Assembly (NCBI GenBank): GCA_039908105.1
Contig: JAMOBI010000045.1
Span: forward strand, 1 to 20,143
DNA: 20,143 nt
Direction: 5' to 3'
Source of the DNA: Magnetaquiglobus sp039908105
GTDB taxonomy: Bacteria; Pseudomonadota; Magnetococcia; Magnetococcales; Magnetaquicoccaceae
Positions 16,247-20,143 of this stretch are shown one piece after another. The position numbers and the translations under genes are program-made. The first letter of the stretch is position 1, and every line of letters starts with the position of its first letter. The notes under the pieces were generated by a model, which worked only from the letters and a program-made list of their open reading frames with translations, did no database searches and was not told the origin of the DNA.

Positions 16247-17005
16247 GTGAAGACTATGCAGCGTATCGTCTTGCTCGCCGGGCCGTCGTGTGTCGGCAAG
16301 GGGCCTTTGATCCGCGGCATGCGGATGTTCTATCCGGAGCTGATGGCCCGTTTCAAGCAGTTGGTGCTTTTCAACGATCGACCCCCGCGACCGGGTGAGG
16401 AGGAGGGGGTTGATTGTTATTTCCGTCCGCGCGGCGAGATCGAGGCGTTGCGCGGCAAGGATGGTTACATCGTTGCCGACGTGCGCGGCGAGTTGCAGGG
16501 GTTGGAGATCGCGCAGATCCAGCGGATCTTCGATGCCGGCCAGACGCCGTTCTTCGAGGGCAATCCCTTTCTTCCGGCCCGTCTGCGCGAGGTGGGGCTG
16601 CTGGATCAATATCCGGCGGTGTCGGTGTTTTTGTCGCCGCTCTCCCGGGATGAAATTCTCTATCTGAAATCCCTGCCATTGGGGGTCGATCTGAACAAGT
16701 TCGTCTCCGAGGTGCAGCGGCGAAAGTTGTTGCATCGGGCAGCGCGGCAAAAAATGCATCTGTCGTTGCGCGATCTGGAGGAGATCGAAAAACGGTGTGC
16801 CAGTGCGCTCACCGACATGCGCGAGGCGTGGAAGTTCGACCATGTGATCGCCATCCACGACGGCGAGGGCAACGACAACTGGGATGCCTGTTATTACCCG
16901 ATCGGTTCGGCCCGCAAGGCGATGTTGGCGTTTGCCTCGGTGCTGCGCGGGGATGATCCGGTGGTGGGGATGGACGATGAGTGGAGCGAAGATCTGCTCG
17001 CTTGA
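16247..17005 (+). CDS. Divergent guanylate-kinase-like P-loop protein
   Basis: 252 aa from a GTG at 16247, 4 bases after AAAAGGAG; an ATG at 16256 is an alternative with a 13-base gap, and the in-frame TTG at 16232 is unlikely. Homology to guanylate kinase is visible as IVLLAGPSCVGKGPL (P-loop), RPPRPGEEEGVDCYF (matching the GMP-binding TRxPRxGExxGxDYxF region), ADVRGELQGLEIAQI, and VSVFLSPLSRDEI before the lid. Differences: the Walker A motif ends GKG, not GK(S/T); the Thr-Arg of the GMP site is Asn-Asp-Arg; and the protein is about 45 aa longer than usual. Activity as a housekeeping guanylate kinase is therefore doubtful. It is probably a related nucleotide or phospho-sugar kinase of unknown substrate. 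It is followed by a terminator-bearing repeat. Confidence 0.75.
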   Translation: MKTMQRIVLLAGPSCVGKGPLIRGMRMFYPELMARFKQLVLFNDRPPRPGEEEGVDCYFRPRGEIEALRGKDGYIVADVRGELQGLEIAQIQRIFDAGQTPFFEGNPFLPARLREVGLLDQYPAVSVFLSPLSRDEILYLKSLPLGVDLNKFVSEVQRRKLLHRAARQKMHLSLRDLEEIEKRCASALTDMREAWKFDHVIAIHDGEGNDNWDACYYPIGSARKAMLAFASVLRGDDPVVGMDDEWSEDLLA

Positions 17006-17013
17006 GAGATTTG

Positions 17014-17264
17014 AACCGCACCCATTTTGGGATGCATGGTTTTTTGCAAGGCTTCGTGCAAGATGCGGGAGTCGTTTCCAAAAAACGGAAACGACTCCCG
17101 CGAAGGCCGCGCGCGGCGCATTTTTCGCAAAGATCGCGAAAAATGCTTCTTTTGAAGAGCGCGCTAAAGTCAAAGGCTAAAGTCAAAACCCTGGGAGATG
17201 AATCTCCCAGACCCTCTCTTTTTTTTACCAGTAAAAACGACACATCCCAAACTGGGTGCGATTT
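17014..17264 (+). repeat. Complete copy 3 of the dispersed MITE/REP-like element (251 bp)
   Basis: Left end AACCGCACCCATTTTGGGAT (from 17014) and right end ATCCCAAACTGGGTGCGATT (to 17263) form terminal inverted repeats with a few mismatches. Inside are three hairpins: 17065-17101 with a perfect 15-bp stem and 7-base loop, 17118-17146 with an 11-bp stem, and the terminator at 17191-17226. There is no open frame of note. It starts 8 bases after the stop of the kinase-like gene and ends 20 bases before the CYTH start. Relative to copy 1 it carries a short internal duplication around GCTAAAGTCAAAG. Confidence 0.85.
17191..17226 (+). terminator. Intrinsic terminator in repeat copy 3
   Basis: Same stem-loop as at 81-100 (CTGGGAGATGAATCTCCCAG), followed by ACCCTCTC and eight T. 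Orientation fits termination of the kinase-like gene that ends at 17005 and insulation of the CYTH gene that starts at 17285. Confidence 0.75.
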
Positions 17265-17284
17265 AGAATAAAGGGATTGCGACA

Positions 17285-17770
17285 ATGGGCAAGGAGATCG
17301 AACGCCGTTTTCTGGTCAAGAATGACGGCTGGCGTGGCCTGGGTGAGGGGGTGGAATTTCAGCAGGGATTTCTCTCCACGGTCAAGGAGCGGGTGGTGCG
17401 GGTACGCATCGCCGGGGAGATGGCCACCTTGACCTTGAAGGGGATCTCCGAGGGGTTCTCCCGGTTGGAGTTCGAGTATCCGATCCCCAAAGCCGAGGCG
17501 CAGTCGATCCTGGATAATCTCTGCGAGCGTCCCTGGATCGAAAAGACCCGGTATCGCATTCCGATCGGTGATCTGGTCTGGGAGGTGGATGAGTTTCGCG
17601 GGGCCAATTCCGGGTTGATCATGGCCGAGGTGGAACTGACCAACGAAAACCAGCTGGTCGAGTTGCCTGACTGGATCGGACGCGAGGTTTCCACCGATGC
17701 GCGCTTTTTCAATGCCAATCTGGTGCACACCCCGTTTTCGTTGTGGGGTGGCCCGGAGATGTTTACGTGA
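17285..17770 (+). CDS. CYTH-domain phosphatase (inorganic triphosphatase-like)
   Basis: 161 aa; AAGGGA lies 8 bases before the ATG. Single CYTH tunnel-fold domain. The N-terminal signature is EIERRFLV, where the ExExK lysine is Arg. Basic and acidic tunnel residues follow in VRVRIAG, TLKG, RLEFEYPIP, EKTRYRIP, WEVDEFRG and MAEVELTNE. Bacterial single-domain CYTH proteins (NeuTTM type) hydrolyse tripolyphosphate; some relatives make cAMP or hydrolyse thiamine triphosphate, so the exact substrate is open. The K-to-R change at the signature is a mild oddity. apaH follows 26 bp later on the same strand, probably co-transcribed. Confidence 0.88.
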   Translation: MGKEIERRFLVKNDGWRGLGEGVEFQQGFLSTVKERVVRVRIAGEMATLTLKGISEGFSRLEFEYPIPKAEAQSILDNLCERPWIEKTRYRIPIGDLVWEVDEFRGANSGLIMAEVELTNENQLVELPDWIGREVSTDARFFNANLVHTPFSLWGGPEMFT

Positions 17771-17796
17771 CGGATCGTTGAAATACGGGTGGTGGC

Positions 17797-18645
17797 ATGG
17801 CCATTTATGCCATTGGCGATCTGCACGGCTGTCTGCCGCAGTTGAGAACGCTGCTTGAGGCGATCGGTTTCCTTCCGTGCCAGGATCGATTGTTGTTCGT
17901 TGGCGACATCATCAGTCGCGGTCCGGATACGCTCGGCACCTTGCGCTTTGTCCGCGATTTGGGGGAGCGGGCCATCACCCTGATGGGCAATCATGAACTC
18001 CGGGCCATCAACGGCTTGAGCGGTCTGTCCGAGAAGGGATTCCAGAAGCATCTCGGATTCCTCTCCTCCTGCCCGGAACGCGACGAGATCCTTTGCTGGT
18101 TGCGTCAACTCCCCTTTGTGCATCACGAGCCCGATTTGAACCTCCGCATGGTGCATGCCGGCTTTTATGCTGGCTGGAGCCTGGAGCAGGCCATGAACTA
18201 TGCCGGGCAATTGAGTGCCATCCTTGGCGATGATGCGCGTTTGATCCCATTTTTAAAACAGTATCCTGCCGATCTGCCTGTCAGCGAACCCGACACCTCC
18301 GATGAGGTTGCCCGTCTCCATTTCGCCATGGCGGTGATGACCCGGATTCGCATCTGTCAACCGGATGGACGGGTGGTGTGGGGGATCCCCGGTGCCTCGG
18401 GCGGGGCGGCCTTCAAGCTGGAGCCGGACTCGCCGTATCGACCCTGGTATGATTTGATGAGCTGGCCAGGGGAGGAGCGGATCATTTATGGTCACTGGGC
18501 GATTGCGGGGTTGAGTCTCAACCGGCGTTTCAAGGGGTTGGATTCCGGTTGCGTTTACGGCGGAAAACTCACGGCCATGCGGCTCGATCATCCCGATATG
18601 CCGGTGACCCAGGTGCCCTGTCCGGCCTATGTCAAGCCGGAGTGA
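17797..18645 (+). CDS. apaH: Symmetrical bis(5'-nucleosyl)-tetraphosphatase
   Basis: 282 aa, close to E. coli ApaH (280 aa). It splits Ap4A into two ADP. The metallophosphatase motifs are in order: GDLHGC (7-12), GDIISRGP (about 36-43), GNHE (about 68-71; GNHD in E. coli), HAGFY, YGHWA and the C-terminal LDSGCVYGGKLT. The middle part, with RIRICQPDGR, also follows ApaH rather than PrpA/B phosphatases. GGTGGTGG lies just before the ATG. The stop is followed immediately by repeat copy 4. Confidence 0.94.
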   Translation: MAIYAIGDLHGCLPQLRTLLEAIGFLPCQDRLLFVGDIISRGPDTLGTLRFVRDLGERAITLMGNHELRAINGLSGLSEKGFQKHLGFLSSCPERDEILCWLRQLPFVHHEPDLNLRMVHAGFYAGWSLEQAMNYAGQLSAILGDDARLIPFLKQYPADLPVSEPDTSDEVARLHFAMAVMTRIRICQPDGRVVWGIPGASGGAAFKLEPDSPYRPWYDLMSWPGEERIIYGHWAIAGLSLNRRFKGLDSGCVYGGKLTAMRLDHPDMPVTQVPCPAYVKPE

Positions 18646-18646
18646 T

Positions 18647-18796
18647 AAACCGCACCCAGCTTGGAATGTGTAGTTTTTATCAGTGAAAAAAAAAGAGAGG
18701 GTCTGGGGGATTCCTCTCCCAGGGTTTTGACTTTAGATTTTGACTTAAACCGCACCCATTTTGGGATGCGTAGTTTTTCGCAAACAGGTGCGGTTT
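18647..18796 (-). repeat. Mosaic copy 4 of the dispersed element, inverted
   Basis: From 18647, one base after the apaH stop codon, the inverted right end (AAACCGCACCCAGCTTGGAA) runs through the terminator hairpin to about 18746. The sequence then enters a left end (AAACCGCACCCATTTTGGGA from 18747) and closes with a short inverted end, GGTGCGGTTT (18787-18796). The two large internal hairpins of copy 3 are absent. It lies between apaH and the 3' end of the minus-strand 84-aa gene. Confidence 0.8.
18686..18722 (-). terminator. Intrinsic terminator in repeat copy 4
   Basis: On the minus strand CTGGGAGAGGAATCCCCCAG (one A/C mismatch in the stem) is followed by ACCCTCTC and nine T. It is oriented to stop transcripts of the 84-aa minus-strand gene ending at 18809. 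For apaH, on the plus strand, it offers a stem but no T run. Confidence 0.6.
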
Positions 18797-18808
18797 AGAA
18801 CCATCCGA

Positions 18809-19063
18809 TCAAGGTGACGCTTCTTGCTCTGCGGCCCACTCCGCAGCCAGCGCCTGCTCCGAGGCCCCGGCGTAAGCCAGCCACCCCTCCCTGACCAACG
18901 CTTCGGCATCGGCCAAGAGCGCCTCCGGCAACACTTGCGGATTGGGCGAGTCGACGCGCATACTTCCGGATCCATCGGTATTGGCCTTGAATTCCAGGAT
19001 CAATCCGGTCGGACGGTGAATGGCGCGGCGTTCCTTTGGCAGGGCGATCCAATCGGTTTCCAA
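18809..19063 (-). CDS. Small protein of unknown function
   Basis: 84 aa from a TTG at 19063; AAAGGAA sits 6-8 bases upstream, and no ATG is closer than one that would take in unrelated sequence overlapping the neighbour's coding region. The protein starts ETDWIALPKERRAIHRPTGL and continues as an acidic, Ala/Glu-rich helical C-terminal half (ALLADAEALVREGWLAYAG). There is no signal peptide, membrane segment or motif I can name. It is cytoplasmic by composition. It is divergent from the cyclic-nucleotide-binding gene with only 40 bp between starts, so the two may share a control region. Confidence 0.6.
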   Translation of the reverse strand: METDWIALPKERRAIHRPTGLILEFKANTDGSGSMRVDSPNPQVLPEALLADAEALVREGWLAYAGASEQALAAEWAAEQEASP

Positions 19064-19103
19064 GGGCGATTCCTTTTTTGGCTCAATTCGGGGGTGGTGG
19101 ACA

Positions 19104-19556
19104 ATGGAGGCGTTGGACGCGTTGCAATCCTTGAAAAAGAATCTTGCGGCAATCGATTTTTTCCGCGAGTTCACCGAGGCCGAGATGACACACATCTATC
19201 ATAACGGCCAGTTCAAGATCTGCAAGGCGGGTGAGACGATCATCCGCGAGGGGAACGTCGATCGCACCATGTTCGTGTTGATCACCGGTTTGGTCAAGGT
19301 GGCGCGGCGTTTCACCCCGGATCAGATCCTGGCCACCCTGGAACCCGGCACGATCTTCGGCGAGATCGAGTTCGTCTCCCGGCAGGTACGCTCCACCAGT
19401 GTCATCGCCTTGGAGGAGTCGCTGGTGTTTCAGCTGGAAGAGAAACACTACTCCGAATTGCCGGCGGAGATCATGGTCAAAATTCAACAGCAGGCGGTCA
19501 AACTGTTGTTGAACCGGCTTGAGACCATCAAGCAGGTGACCGGCTACGACGGTTGA
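19104..19556 (+). CDS. Stand-alone cyclic-nucleotide-binding domain protein
   Basis: 150 aa. The ATG at 19104 is preferred to 19020 because GGTGG precedes it and the earlier start would overlap the divergent gene. An N-terminal helix (FFREFTEAEMTHIY) leads to the beta-roll: AGETIIREGNVDRTMFVLIT, then the phosphate-binding cassette FGEIEFVSRQVRSTSVIA, with Arg in the RSTSV position, and a C-terminal helix (about 120-145). There is no DNA-binding helix-turn-helix, so it is not a CRP/FNR regulator; it may be a cNMP- or other ligand-sensing adaptor. Its last 13 bases overlap a convergent hsdR fragment. Confidence 0.85.
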   Translation: MEALDALQSLKKNLAAIDFFREFTEAEMTHIYHNGQFKICKAGETIIREGNVDRTMFVLITGLVKVARRFTPDQILATLEPGTIFGEIEFVSRQVRSTSVIALEESLVFQLEEKHYSELPAEIMVKIQQQAVKLLLNRLETIKQVTGYDG

Positions 19557-19684
19557 CCCGCTGTCATGGGGCCGCAACTGCCGGATCTGGGATCATTCCA
19601 CTCCTCACCGATTGCCTCGGCTTGTTGCAGCACCAACGCTACAGCGGCTTCGTGCTGGTCTGGTGGGTATTTGTATTGACGCAT
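19544..19684 (-). pseudogene. 3' remnant of a type I restriction endonuclease subunit (hsdR)
   Basis: A 46-codon frame from 19684 to 19544 begins MRQYKYPPDQHEAAVALVLQ and continues QAEAIGEEW. This matches the HsdR C-terminal pattern (KYGYPPD..., VLEQAE..., EW) as I know it. An in-frame stop directly precedes the ATG and no upstream HsdR motor or nuclease domain exists, so it is a scrap and not a gene. The last third (NDPRSGSCGPMTAGQPS) may be ordinary readthrough. It follows the hsdS remnant on the same strand, consistent with deletion of most of hsdR. Confidence 0.6.
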
Positions 19685-19792
19685 TCAAGCCGATAGCGCA
19701 GCATCCATGCTGGCGGAAGTAAAAGCAGGAAGAAAAAAAACCTGGAATAACCTATTCAAACCGGCGGCATGATGACATTTTTACATCGTCAG

Positions 19793-19841
19793 CGCGGACG
19801 ATATGTATAGAAAATAGCGTTTTTTATACATATCGTCCGTG
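19793..19841. repeat. Near-perfect inverted repeat between hsdS and hsdR remnants
   Basis: GGACGATATGTATAGAAAA (19796-19814) and its complement (19820-19838) pair over 19 bp with a single G-T wobble around the loop TAGCG; three further outer pairs extend it to 19793-19841. The stem is AT-rich inside a GC-rich region. No run of T follows it on either strand, so it is not a simple terminator. It may be a protein-binding or recombination site. The rest of 19685-19887 has no gene. Confidence 0.7.
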
Positions 19842-19887
19842 ACATGCATAGGAAAGCGGAAATATTTATCCAAATCGGCGCGCCGGC

Positions 19888-20143
19888 TCATCTCCCATGC
19901 TCCCCGGTCAGCCCCGTCACCTCGGGCAGCCGCAGTTGACCGGAGATGAGACGGGGGAGGAGGGTGTCACGGAGGGAGGTGAGAGTTTGGGAAAGCAGAT
20001 AGTAGGGATAGGGGCCAGGTTTGTGTTCTGCTTTTTTAACCGGGCCACTCAGAATCCGTCTCCCTGTTGCTTGATATCTGTCCCTCCCTCTGTACCACCA
20101 CCTTCTCCCGCTCAATGATCCTCCTGAACGACTCACTGGTCGT
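19888..20143 (-). pseudogene. 3' part of a type I restriction specificity subunit (hsdS), probably broken
   Basis: The last ~33 codons (19888-19995) read LSQTLTSLRDTLLPRLISGQ then LRLPEV, the typical HsdS C-terminal end (coiled-coil tail into LRDTLLPKLISGEL). Upstream in the same frame to the window edge the protein (rich in R, G and S) does not look like HsdS. A neighbouring frame (RRIIEREKVVVQREGQISSN) looks more protein-like for about 100 bases before a stop at 20036. This suggests a frameshift or fusion of fragments. The remainder of the gene lies beyond the window. Confidence 0.5.

Noticed and set aside
16809..17285. Minus-strand frame running through repeat copy 3 (158 codons)
   Set aside because: It translates the repeat itself plus the complement of the kinase-like gene; such repeat-derived frames recur at other copies and are not genes.
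19793..19841. Cre/loxP- or dif-like recombination site
   Set aside because: Arm and spacer lengths do not match: the conserved 13-bp outer arms are 17 bases apart and continue pairing into the centre, unlike loxP's 8-bp spacer or the dif 28-mer.

Overview
The window is a GC-rich stretch of a bacterial chromosome, most likely a proteobacterium. It combines queD-queE, dinG-tsaB-rimI, rarA, ppk2, CYTH-apaH and an NdvB-type periplasmic glucan synthase, with frequent ATGA stop/start overlaps. The dispersed repeats and the gene mix remind me of magnetotactic Magnetococcales, but that is an impression and not a proof. There is no rRNA, tRNA or CRISPR array, and no intact transposase or prophage gene.

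Layout. Bases 1-155 are a cut-off copy of a dispersed repeat. A 809-aa nucleotidyltransferase/kinase fusion (2592 to 163) and ppk2 (3563 to 2706) follow on the minus strand. A Nudix hydrolase and a membrane-anchored alpha/beta hydrolase run on the plus strand (3784-5066), followed by a second, mosaic repeat. A minus-strand operon from 10996 to 5324 encodes a GH17-GT2 beta-glucan synthase, an LTA-synthase-like phosphoglycerol transferase and RarA. QueD and QueE (12270 to 11210) also lie on the minus strand and end in an intrinsic terminator. Divergent from them is dinG-tsaB-rimI (12380-15482). It is followed by a two-CBS-domain protein, a row of four small hairpins, and a divergent guanylate-kinase-like protein whose Walker A motif ends in Gly. 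A complete repeat (17014-17264) precedes a CYTH phosphatase and ApaH. After a fourth, inverted repeat come an 84-aa unknown protein (minus) and a stand-alone cyclic-nucleotide-binding protein (plus). The right edge carries 3' scraps of a type I restriction system (hsdS, hsdR) around a near-perfect 19-bp inverted repeat.

How the genes fit together. The glucan synthase and phosphoglycerol transferase look like a unit that makes and decorates periplasmic glucans. PPK2, Nudix, CYTH and ApaH all act on phosphoanhydride compounds (polyphosphate, dinucleoside polyphosphates, triphosphate), which hints at active polyphosphate/NpnN metabolism; no shared operon links them. DinG, RarA and the tsaB/rimI pair are housekeeping functions.

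The most unusual material is the repeat family: about 250 bp, terminal inverted repeats, an internal terminator hairpin, no coding capacity, and placement directly against gene 3' ends. The trimodular 809-aa protein, the guanylate-kinase-like protein and the hairpin row are the next most unusual.
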